DNA of 64,000 bases from CALODL01 sp942492115. GTDB taxonomy: Bacteria; Planctomycetota; Phycisphaerae; UBA1845; CAIVHJ01. The translations under genes and the position numbers were made by a program. Where the stretch lies: positions 310,001 through 374,000 of the forward strand of contig CALODL010000021.1 of NCBI GenBank assembly GCA_942492115.1, given 5' to 3'. This document shows, piece after piece, positions 1-7,463 of this stretch. The notes below the pieces were generated by a model. That model did no database searches. It had not been told where the DNA came from and saw only the letters and a program-made list of their open reading frames with translations. Every line of letters begins with the position of its first letter. Position 1 is the stretch's first letter.

Positions 1-124
1 GTGCGGTTGGCGCTGTCCCTACATTCATACGCCAACGGGTTGAGCCCGCAAACAGGTTTCCTCGTTGGCAGGCCATCAGCGTTTTTGCGTAGGTATCACC
101 TGCCGTATTGGGTATACTCCCGGG

Positions 125-433
125 ATGTTCTCGTTTTCGACCCACCAGGGGCCTTCGGCCGCTCAGCCTGAATCACACTACGGATTTGTCGTACATCCGC
201 GGATCGCTGCCGTCATCGAACGCATGCGTCTGACCCCGCGCCAGGCCGAAATCGCCAAGCTCATTGCCGCCGGGTATGACCAGAATCGTGTTGCCGAGCG
301 CCTCGACATCTCCCCCGCCACAATGCGGACCCACCTGCGGAACATCTATGGCCTGGTGGGCGCAACCAGCCGCTCGGACCTCATTGCCCGTGTTCTCCGC
401 GACGTGCTGAGCGATATCGACACCAAGAACTAA
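125..433 (+). CDS. LuxR/GerE-type helix-turn-helix protein
   Basis: This small protein of 102 residues carries a LuxR/GerE-type DNA-binding domain at about residues 36-95, opened by LTPRQAEIAKLIAAG and including the recognition-helix segment SPATMRTHLRNIY. There is no receiver or ligand-binding domain, so it is probably a stand-alone transcription regulator. The start at ATG 125 is uncertain because the frame is open back to 65 and no Shine-Dalgarno is clear. A close paralogue lies at 17088-17465. Alignment by eye runs to the shared DIDT-x-N, after which the paralogue continues for 12 residues while this one stops. The TAA stop coincides with the left edge of a repeated element at 433-593, so the C-terminus may have been set by an insertion. 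The regulated genes are unknown. Confidence 0.75.
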   Translation: MFSFSTHQGPSAAQPESHYGFVVHPRIAAVIERMRLTPRQAEIAKLIAAGYDQNRVAERLDISPATMRTHLRNIYGLVGATSRSDLIARVLRDVLSDIDTKN

Positions 434-593
434 GTGCCCCATTTCACAATTCTTTGTAGGGTTTTCCGGAAGCTTGCCGCCCTGGACTGCGTTGCTCGTC
501 GTCAACGATGTCAGGCATCGCCTCCTCCTCGCGCCTTGCCCAACACGACAATCGCCGCGGAGAACCCTACACCCAATTATTAAAGGGAGCACT
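433..593 (+). repeat. MITE-like repeat, copy 1
   Basis: This 161-bp element matches the copy at 5193-5353 in the same orientation with five mismatches and no gaps. Its ends form an imperfect inverted repeat of about 36 bp with roughly 29 matches, beginning AGTGC and containing TGTAGGGTT. It has no coding capacity. TA lies immediately outside the left end, and TA is also present at the right end (GCAC-TA), which fits a TA-type target duplication. The A at 433 completes the TAA stop of the upstream gene. It is probably a miniature inverted-repeat transposable element mobilised in trans. No transposase with these ends is in the window. Confidence 0.75.
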
Positions 594-759
594 AAGTCAC
601 GAGCAAGACTGTTCAGGCGATTCATACTGTACGCGCCTTGTCTCCCACTCCGCCCAGGCGCGCATCGGCCATTTTGCAGACTCCGAATGGTCTGGTACGT
701 TATTTCCTCATCCTGATCGATCGAACTGCCCCGTGAACCCCCCAAGGGAGGCGCCAGCG

Positions 760-2796
760 ATGTCCCACCGAGTGATGTTCCTGATGTCCGTAGGATTGTT
801 CACCGCCAGCGGCATGGCGGACGACCAGCACCCCTTCTCGGTGCAGGACATGCTCGAGTGCGAGCGGATCAGCAGCGCCATCCCCGCGCCGGATGGTGTG
901 GATGTTGTCTTCGTCAAGCGGTCGACGGACATGGAAGCCAACAAGGGCGTCACGGACCTGTGGCTGGTCGAAGTGGCCAGTGGCGCGCTGCGGCGCCTGA
1001 CGGCCCACCCCGCGGGCGATTGGGATCCGCGGTGGTCGCCGAACGGGCAATACATCTATTTCATGTCGACGCGTTCGGGTGGTTCCCAGGTGTGGCGCAT
1101 TGCACGAAATGGGGGCGAGGCCGAACAGGTGACCCATCAACCGCTGGACATCGGCACCTTCCAGGTTGCGCCCGATGGTCGCAGCCTGGCCGTAACCATG
1201 GAGGTCTTTGTCGGAACCACCGCCGAAGACACGGCCGAGCGGTTGGACCAGCGCAGCCACAACAAGTCTACCGGCATGGTATTCGACCACGGGTTCGTGC
1301 GGCACTGGGACACCTGGAAGGATGGCCGCCGCAGCCACGTGCTGGTCGTGCCCGTCGAGGGCGGCGCGGCGCGGGACATCATGAAGAACCTCGACGGTGA
1401 TGTGCCCAGCAAGCCCTTTGGTGGAGCCGAGGATTTCACGTTCACGCCGGATGGCAAGAGCATTGTATTTGCCGCCCGTGTGGCGGGTCGTACCGAACCC
1501 TGGTCAACCAACTTCGATCTGTATATCGCAAACATCGAGGGCACCGCGGAACCGCGAAATCTGACCGAAGACAACCTGGCATGGGATGCGCAGCCGGTGT
1601 TCGCGCCAGACGGCAAGACCCTGGCCTACCTGGCCATGGACCGTGCGGGCTACGAGGCGGATCGCTTCAAGATCAAGCTGATGGCCTGGCCGGCGGGACA
1701 AACCAGGGTCCTTGCCGAAAGCTGGGACCGTTCGTCGCGCGGGGTGACGTGGTCTCCCGATGGACGGAGGATCTTCACCACGGCAGCAAACCTCGGCCAA
1801 TCGTCTTTGTTCGGCATCGACGTGGACACAGGCGCAGTGGAAACAATTGTCCAGGATGGAACAGTCAGCGGAACCACGATCGCAGGCCAGCAACTGATCT
1901 ACAGTCTCGATCATCTACGCAGTCCGGTCGAGCTGTGGACGATGGAGTTGGCGGGTGGCCAGCCGCGTCAATTGACCGACCTCAACAAGAATGTGCTGTC
2001 CAGCGCCCGCATGGGTGAGGCCGAGCAGTTCACCTTCGACGGCTGGAACGGAGAAACCGTCCACGGCTACGTGGTCAAACCGGCCGACTTCGTTGCAGGC
2101 AAGGCGTATCCTGTGGCTTTTCTCATCCATGGTGGGCCCCAGGGCTCGTTTGGCAATCACTGGCACTACCGTTGGAATCCGCAGGCGTACGCTGGACGTG
2201 GTTACGCCGCGGTGTTCATCGACTTTCATGGCTCGACGGGCTACGGTCAGACGTTCACGGATTCCATTCGGGGTGACTGGGGCGGCAAGCCCCTGGAAGA
2301 CTTGCAGAAAGGCCTGACCGCGGCCCTGACCAAGTACCCGTGGCTCGACGGCGAGCGCGTGGGAGCCCTCGGGGCCTCGTATGGCGGCTACATGATCAAC
2401 TGGATTGCAGGAAACTGGCCCGAGCGGTTCAGGTGCCTGGTCAATCACGATGGTGTGTTCAATACGCGGCAGATGTATTTCGAGACAGAGGAATTGTGGT
2501 TTCCTGAATGGGAGTTCAACGGACCACCGTGGGCCAACGCTGATGTCCACCGCCGGAACAACCCGATCGAATTCGTAGCCAAATGGAAAACACCGATGCT
2601 GATCATTCACGGCGCCCACGACTACCGCGTGGTTGACACCCAGGGGTTGGCCGCGTTCAACGCCTGCCAGCGGCGTGGCATCCCGAGCAAGCTGCTGTAC
2701 TTCCCGGACGAAAACCACTGGGTCCTCAAGCCGCACAACAGCATCCAATGGCACGAAACCGTGCTCAGCTGGCTCGATCAATGGACCACGAAGTAA
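760..2796 (+). CDS. S9 family (prolyl oligopeptidase-type) serine peptidase, exported
   Basis: The product (678 residues) is an S9 peptidase of the acylaminoacyl-peptidase/DPP type. ATG 760 is chosen because GGGAGG lies just upstream and the N-terminus then reads as a Sec signal peptide ending near GMA-DD. The upstream extension to 508 runs back into the repeat. Residues about 30-400 form a TolB/WD40-like beta-propeller with repeats such as PRWSPNGQYIYF and FTPDGKSIVF. The C-terminal alpha/beta hydrolase holds the triad Ser540 in GASYGGYM, Asp621 in HGAHDYRVV and His653 in DENHWV. It should cleave short peptides in the periplasm. No operon partner is seen, and a gene-free stretch of 570 bp follows. 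Confidence 0.92.
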   Translation: MSHRVMFLMSVGLFTASGMADDQHPFSVQDMLECERISSAIPAPDGVDVVFVKRSTDMEANKGVTDLWLVEVASGALRRLTAHPAGDWDPRWSPNGQYIYFMSTRSGGSQVWRIARNGGEAEQVTHQPLDIGTFQVAPDGRSLAVTMEVFVGTTAEDTAERLDQRSHNKSTGMVFDHGFVRHWDTWKDGRRSHVLVVPVEGGAARDIMKNLDGDVPSKPFGGAEDFTFTPDGKSIVFAARVAGRTEPWSTNFDLYIANIEGTAEPRNLTEDNLAWDAQPVFAPDGKTLAYLAMDRAGYEADRFKIKLMAWPAGQTRVLAESWDRSSRGVTWSPDGRRIFTTAANLGQSSLFGIDVDTGAVETIVQDGTVSGTTIAGQQLIYSLDHLRSPVELWTMELAGGQPRQLTDLNKNVLSSARMGEAEQFTFDGWNGETVHGYVVKPADFVAGKAYPVAFLIHGGPQGSFGNHWHYRWNPQAYAGRGYAAVFIDFHGSTGYGQTFTDSIRGDWGGKPLEDLQKGLTAALTKYPWLDGERVGALGASYGGYMINWIAGNWPERFRCLVNHDGVFNTRQMYFETEELWFPEWEFNGPPWANADVHRRNNPIEFVAKWKTPMLIIHGAHDYRVVDTQGLAAFNACQRRGIPSKLLYFPDENHWVLKPHNSIQWHETVLSWLDQWTTK

Positions 2797-3366
2797 CGGC
2801 GGACCCGGGCGCGACCGGCGCTGCCCCGTTCCGCCTGCCGGGGTCTTGGGCCCCCCCGAGAATCGCGCGTCGCCAGTGGGCAGCCCGTGTTGGGTAATCC
2901 TGCCCCGTGGGCCTTCCCCCACCCCAGTTCGATAGCCGATCGCGATCCCACCTCCGGTCGACCCCCGGAACACGTAATTACCTTTATTTCATAGAGTTAC
3001 AGATGCCCGCGCAAATCCGTGGCCAGGTGGCACGGTGCATGCTCATCCACCGGTGGGCTGACGGGGACCTCGGCCCAGTGGGATCAGGTCGGGAATGACC
3101 GCCACCGTGGCCGCCATGCCTCCGGTCGTTTGCGGTGTCGGTGATTCCCGGGAGAGAGGGAAGGGCCCTGGGCGAAAGTCCAGGGCCTGCTCTTTTCTTG
3201 CGCTGTGGAACGGTTCCGATCACGACCGCCACGATTCAACTCGAGTAGTGCAACGGGCTTCTGCACACCCGGGTCCGCGCCGCCAATATTCCCGACTCCA
3301 GACTTCCGGCCCGGCCCCCGGGGTCATCTGGACCTTGCGCCACTTTAGCACTAGAGTGCCCCCCTC
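2797..3366. other. 570-bp gene-free region, possible small RNA locus
   Basis: No convincing protein gene is seen on either strand. The first part is very rich in C and G. An AT-richer patch near 2972-3002 (GTAATTACCTTTATTTCATA) could hold a promoter. It is followed by about 170 bp with several short complementary segments, and then by the terminator-like hairpin at 3164-3199. The hairpin is about 370 bp from the nearest upstream plus-strand stop codon, so the segment may encode a small RNA or be the 5' leader of typA. I could not match it to a known riboswitch, SRP RNA, 6S RNA or RNase P. Confidence 0.35.
3164..3199 (+). terminator. Rho-independent terminator-like hairpin upstream of typA
   Basis: GGCCCTGG pairs perfectly with CCAGGGCC around an 8-nt loop and is followed by TGCTCTTTTCTT. 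It lies about 170 nt before typA and well beyond the S9 peptidase gene. It probably ends a short transcript or acts in the typA leader. Confidence 0.6.
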
Positions 3367-5193
3367 ATGAGCACACCACAAGACATCCGTAACGTTGCGA
3401 TTATCGCACACGTTGACCATGGCAAGACAACGCTGGTTGACCAGATGCTGAAACAAAGCGGTCAGTTTCGCGATAACCAGGCCGTCGCCGAGCGCGTCCT
3501 CGATTCCAATGACCAGGAACGTGAGCGCGGGATCACCATATTGTCCAAGAACGTCGCCATCGATTGGCAAGGCACCAAGATCAACCTCATTGATACACCG
3601 GGTCACGCCGACTTTGGCGGCGAGGTCGAACGGGTTCTCAAGATGGCCGATGGCTGTCTCCTGCTCGTCGATGCCTTCGAAGGACCAATGCCGCAGACGC
3701 GTTTCGTCTTGCGCAAGGCGTTCGACTACCACCTCAGACCGATCGTGGTCATCAATAAGATCGACCGCCCAGGGGCACGCCCCGACGACGTTCTCAACGA
3801 AGTGTTCGATCTGTTCGTCGAACTTGGCGCGGACGATGCCGCGTTGGACTTCAAAACCGTATACGCGTCGGCAATCGAAGGGTGGGCCACACTGGATCCA
3901 GCGACACGCACTGACAATATTCATTGTATGTTCGAGTCGATCATCGGAACGATTCCACCCCCGAGCGATGACCCTGGCAAACCATTACAAATGCTGATCA
4001 CCACGCTCGATTACAATGACTACGTAGGTCGCATTGGCATCGGACGCGTCTTCGCCGGGCACATCAAGACAGGCCAACCGGTCGCAGTGTTGCATCGCGA
4101 TGGCACCAGGCAGAACGAACGCGTAGGAGAGCTGTTCCTTTTTGATGGCCTGGGACGCCGCAAAGTCGAGGACGTCGGCGCCGGCGACATCTGCGCAGTC
4201 GTCGGGCTCGACTCGATCGACATTGGCAATACGATTGCAGACCTCGACAATCCCGTACCACTGCCCATCGTCACCGTCGATGAACCGACGCTGCACATGA
4301 CCATGCGTATCAATGACTCGCCTTTCGTCGGTCGTTCCGGAAAATTCCTGACGTCACGACACATTCGCGATCGACTCGACAAGGAACTTGAACACAACGT
4401 TGCGTTGCACGTTGAGCAGGGTTCCACACCAGAGGAATTCCACGTCTCCGGCCGCGGCATGCTTCATCTGGCGGTCCTCATCGAGACCATGCGCCGGGAA
4501 AACTACGAACTCGCGGTAGGCAAGCCCAAGGTCATTTTCCGCGAGCTCGACGGCAAGAAAACAGAACCCATTGAATTGTGTGTGGTCGACGTCCCTTCTG
4601 AACATGTCGGCGCGGTCATGGAGCTGCTCGGTGGTCGCCGCGGCGTGTGCAGCCGTATGGACAACCAGGAAGAACAAACACACCTCGAGTTCACCGTTCC
4701 TTCACGTGGCCTCATCGGACTGCGCAATCGCCTGCTCAACGCGACGGCCGGCACCGCGATCATGCACCATAATTTCTATGAATATGAGTTCTTCCGCGGC
4801 TCGATTCCGGGGCGCTCGAACGGTGCGATGATCGCCAACGAACCCGGCCAGGTTACGGCCTACGCCCTCGAGGGTCTCGCTGATCGCGGTTCGATGTTCG
4901 TCGCCCCCGGCGACGAGGTTTATGGCGGGCAGATCGTGGGCGAGCACTGTCGCGACGACGACCTCATGGTCAACGTGTGCCGTGGCAAGAAACTGACCAA
5001 CATGCGTGCTTCGGGTTCGGACAAGACCGTCGTGCTCAAACCACCACGCGAAATCACACTCGAGATCGCACTCGAGTTTATCGCCGACGACGAGCTGGTC
5101 GAGGTCACGCCTGACGGGATCCGCCTGCGCAAACGCTACCTCACAGAGATTGAACGCAAGCGGCTTGCCCGCAATCGTCCGGTCCGCGGCTAA
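3367..5193 (+). CDS. typA: TypA/BipA ribosome-associated GTPase
   Basis: This is TypA/BipA, a translational GTPase of the EF-G/LepA superfamily that binds ribosomes and supports growth under stress and ribosome assembly. At 608 residues it has the usual family length. The GTPase motifs are all present: P-loop AHVDHGKT at residues 14-21, switch I RGITI, G3 DTPGH, G4 NKIDRP and a SA-type G5 in YASAIEG. The domain II, EF-G-like domains and BipA C-terminal domain follow, ending in RLRKRYLTEIERKRL. Its TAA stop coincides with the left edge of the second 161-bp repeat, but the C-terminus looks natural in length. Confidence 0.97.
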   Translation: MSTPQDIRNVAIIAHVDHGKTTLVDQMLKQSGQFRDNQAVAERVLDSNDQERERGITILSKNVAIDWQGTKINLIDTPGHADFGGEVERVLKMADGCLLLVDAFEGPMPQTRFVLRKAFDYHLRPIVVINKIDRPGARPDDVLNEVFDLFVELGADDAALDFKTVYASAIEGWATLDPATRTDNIHCMFESIIGTIPPPSDDPGKPLQMLITTLDYNDYVGRIGIGRVFAGHIKTGQPVAVLHRDGTRQNERVGELFLFDGLGRRKVEDVGAGDICAVVGLDSIDIGNTIADLDNPVPLPIVTVDEPTLHMTMRINDSPFVGRSGKFLTSRHIRDRLDKELEHNVALHVEQGSTPEEFHVSGRGMLHLAVLIETMRRENYELAVGKPKVIFRELDGKKTEPIELCVVDVPSEHVGAVMELLGGRRGVCSRMDNQEEQTHLEFTVPSRGLIGLRNRLLNATAGTAIMHHNFYEYEFFRGSIPGRSNGAMIANEPGQVTAYALEGLADRGSMFVAPGDEVYGGQIVGEHCRDDDLMVNVCRGKKLTNMRASGSDKTVVLKPPREITLEIALEFIADDELVEVTPDGIRLRKRYLTEIERKRLARNRPVRG

Positions 5194-5353
5194 GTGCCCC
5201 ATTTCACAATTCTTTGTAGGGTTTTCCGGACGCTTGCCGCCCTGGACTGTGTTGCTCGTCGTCAACGATGTCAGGCATAGCCTCCTCCTCGCGCCTTGCC
5301 CAACACGACAAGCGCCGCGGAGAACCCTACACCCAATTATGAAAGGGAGCACT
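5193..5353 (+). repeat. MITE-like repeat, copy 2
   Basis: This is the second copy of the 161-bp element at 433-593, in the same orientation, differing at five positions. As in copy 1, the first base completes a TAA stop, here of typA, and the right end reads GCAC followed by TA. The near identity of a non-coding sequence at two unrelated loci indicates recent mobility or strong constraint. Confidence 0.75.
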
Positions 5354-5460
5354 ATGGCCGTGACGACGTGATCATCCGAATCGCGTAAGTCGACGGCGCG
5401 GGTTGACTTCCCCGCATCGGGCGATACGCTGGCGGACACGTTCATCGAGGAGTACATGTC

Positions 5461-5892
5461 ATGAGTGACATCACAACGGATCAGGCGCGCAACGCAGTCT
5501 CGCTTGCCATCGAAAAATCGCAGGAACTTGGAGTCAAGATGAACATCGCCGTTGTCGATGCGGGCGCGAATCTCAAAGCATTCGCCCGCATGGATGATGC
5601 TTGGCTGGGTTCAATTGATATCGCGATGAAGAAGGCTCGGACTGCACGGTATTTCGACATGAACACCGGAGAGATTGGAGCACTGTCCCAGCCTGGTGGG
5701 TCGTTGTACAACATCGAGCATTCAAACGGCGGGCTGATTACGTTCCCCGGGGGTGTTCCGATTCGAGACGCCAACGGAGCGGTGGTCGGAGCTATCGGCG
5801 TGTCGGGCAGTACGGTGGAAAACGACCACATCGTCGCGGATGCGGCGGCGCAACTGGCCTGCCTGCCTCGCGCAGAGCGGCGCCGGTCCTAG
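5461..5892 (+). CDS. GlcG/HbpS family protein
   Basis: The product (143 residues) belongs to the GlcG/HbpS (DUF336) family. The family includes heme-binding HbpS and proteins encoded beside glycolate or diol catabolism genes. Typical family features are AVVDAGANLKAFARMDDA near the N-terminus, the central ARYFDMNTGEIGAL stretch, the FPGGVPI motif and the C-terminal GAIGVSGST loop. ATG 5461 is preceded by GAGGAG-like sequence at a suitable distance. It has no signal peptide. The neighbouring genes do not point to a pathway, so the ligand is unknown. Its last bases meet the convergent bactofilin gene. Confidence 0.85.
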   Translation: MSDITTDQARNAVSLAIEKSQELGVKMNIAVVDAGANLKAFARMDDAWLGSIDIAMKKARTARYFDMNTGEIGALSQPGGSLYNIEHSNGGLITFPGGVPIRDANGAVVGAIGVSGSTVENDHIVADAAAQLACLPRAERRRS

Positions 5893-6308
5893 GGCTGATC
5901 CCGCGCATCACGAATGAGCAAGCGCTGGCCGATCGCCACGGAACAATCGAGACGAGCACCGTCTTCGATGTCCAGGCGTGGCGCCTCGAGATGCCCTTCC
6001 AGCTGCGCTTCCGGTCCAACGTGAACGCTCTTTGCCGCAACCGTGGTCCCCTCGAACCTTCCGTTGACAACAACGTCGCCGGCTTGCACCGAGGCCACGA
6101 GGTGACCCTCTCGTGCGACTTCCAGTCTTCCGGACGTTGCGACACCGGACATCAGTTGATACCTCTCGACCACGACGTTCTGCAATTCCAATCGTGTCGC
6201 GCATGTCGGACAAGAGGTCATGGTTGCACAACTGGGCAATTCCAGTCGTGTAGCGCATTGCCCACACACCACGTCACGAATAGTCAGTACCTGGCGGGGA
6301 CCGTTCAC
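5889..6308 (-). CDS. Bactofilin-like protein with N-terminal CxxC pairs
   Basis: The C-terminal part (about residues 45-130) has the short beta-repeats of bactofilins, which polymerise into non-nucleotide cytoskeletal filaments, for example GRLEVAREGHLVASVQAGD and VVNGRFEGTTVAAKSVHVG. The N-terminus instead carries two CxxC pairs (CGQC and CPTC, each followed by ATRLEL), which resemble a zinc ribbon. GTG 6308 is preferred because GGAG lies 8 nt upstream, and the longer reading from 6362 would begin inside a hairpin. It is the last gene of a minus-strand locus with flp and another bactofilin. The zinc ribbon-bactofilin pairing is read from sequence, and metal binding is inferred. Confidence 0.75.
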   Translation of the reverse strand: MNGPRQVLTIRDVVCGQCATRLELPSCATMTSCPTCATRLELQNVVVERYQLMSGVATSGRLEVAREGHLVASVQAGDVVVNGRFEGTTVAAKSVHVGPEAQLEGHLEAPRLDIEDGARLDCSVAIGQRLLIRDARDQP

Positions 6309-6329
6309 AACGGACTCTCCGTAAACGAG

Positions 6330-6360
6330 GCGGGCGGGCACCACGAGGATACCCGCCCGC
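6330..6360 (-). terminator. Intercistronic hairpin after flp
   Basis: A perfect 9-bp stem (GCGGGCGGG with CCCGCCCGC, 13-nt loop) lies between the pilin gene and the downstream bactofilin. It lacks a uridine tract, so it may be a partial terminator or an mRNA-stabilising structure that favours pilin expression. Confidence 0.5.
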
Positions 6361-6402
6361 ACCTTGACTGCAGCGGCCCCTCAGGGAGCCGGGATGTTCA
6401 GA

Positions 6403-6573
6403 CTAGAGCAAGCCGTTCACGGTGCTGAAGGTCGTACTGACCTTGGTTCCGAGAATGGTGATCGCACCAATGCATACCACGATAATGAGCGCCAGCATGA
6501 CGGCGTATTCAGTCGCGGTGGGACCATCTTCGCTAACCATGAACTGCTTCATTCTGTTGACGATTGCCTTCAT
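6403..6573 (-). CDS. flp: Flp/Fap-type (type IVb) prepilin
   Basis: This 56-residue product is a Flp prepilin, the major subunit of Tad-type pili. The leader MKAIVNRMKQFMVSEDG should be cut after Gly17, leaving a mature protein that starts PTATEYAVML with the conserved Glu5 and Tyr6. One long hydrophobic helix (about residues 24-42) follows. The start at 6573 has an excellent AAGGAGA Shine-Dalgarno. No tad genes (CpaB, CpaF, TadB/C) are in the window, so the assembly machine must be elsewhere. It sits between two bactofilin genes on the same strand. The family assignment is firm, and use in adhesion is inferred from the family. Confidence 0.9.
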   Translation of the reverse strand: MKAIVNRMKQFMVSEDGPTATEYAVMLALIIVVCIGAITILGTKVSTTFSTVNGLL

Positions 6574-6727
6574 CCGAGTCTCCTTTCAAAGAGAATGTGT
6601 GCGAGTCTCTGGCGCAACGGCCGCGACAAGACTCTGTCGTGCTCGAAACGTCGACGGCACTCGGTGTGCCGGCCGACTCCCTATTCATTGTGTGTGAAGA
6701 ACTGAAGCGAAAAGGAAGTACTTCAGA

Positions 6728-7144
6728 TCAGTTACTGGATTCGAGCGGCACGGGCGCTGCCGCTGCTCGCGGAACGAGCAAGTCAGCCAACTTCGGTGCG
6801 GACTGTTGAACAGTTGACCCAATCATGCAATGCCCAATGAGTGTGGCACCGTCTGCGACCTCCAGGCGACAGGCATGAATATCACCCTCGAGGTGCCCAG
6901 ACGCCGTCAATTGAATTGTGGTATCTGCCGTGAGGTTGCCCTTGACCTCGCCATTGACACTGATGGCTCCAGCCTTGACTTCCCCGGTCAATACTGCACC
7001 TTCGGCGACAATCAACTGACCCGTGCTGTCGATCTGACCATCGAACTGCCCCAGCAGTTGAAGGTTCTTTTCAAATGTGAGCTCGCCTTTGAAGTGAGCA
7101 TCCGGACCGAGCGTCGTGTGGATATCTCTTTCGAGATTGGCCAT
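6728..7144 (-). CDS. Bactofilin family cytoskeletal protein
   Basis: The product (138 residues) is a bactofilin, a polymer-forming cytoskeletal protein. The core is a right-handed beta-helix of short repeats, visible as FEKNLQLLGQFDGQI, LIVAEGAVLTGEVKAG and GHLEGDIHACRLEVADGATL. ATG 7144 is selected because GGAGG lies 8 nt upstream, and the extra 20 residues of the longer frame look non-coding. It heads the minus-strand group with flp and the CxxC bactofilin, and it is divergent from the large protease gene. Bactofilins can anchor polar machinery, so a link to pilus placement is plausible but inferred. Confidence 0.88.
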   Translation of the reverse strand: MANLERDIHTTLGPDAHFKGELTFEKNLQLLGQFDGQIDSTGQLIVAEGAVLTGEVKAGAISVNGEVKGNLTADTTIQLTASGHLEGDIHACRLEVADGATLIGHCMIGSTVQQSAPKLADLLVPRAAAAPVPLESSN

Positions 7145-7463
7145 CCTGCGTCCTCCGTAGTCTGATTGGTATGTGGGCTTCTGGACCCCGGACGCGTCAT
7201 CCATTGCGGGAACAACGGGTCATTGATGACGGCGGGTCGATTTGTAACGTTTTGGCTTTCATCACATTGTATGCCCACACGGGGAGCGCCGGTCCACCGC
7301 CAAGATCCCCGCGAAAGCAAAATTCCCCGGCGGGTGATAATGTCCCGCGTCAGTGCGTGGAGCGCGGTAACGGTCCGGTAGCCCGCCCCACGTATCGGAC
7401 GGCTTACACCCCGTAACGGCCTTTGTGATAGAGTAAAAGCCTCCACGGCCACAGGGGACAACC

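Noticed and set aside
2950..3199. SRP RNA or cobalamin riboswitch before typA
   Set aside because: The short GGTC-GGGAAT-GACC hairpin resembles neither the SRP helix 8 asymmetric loop nor the cobalamin core, so I left it as unassigned.
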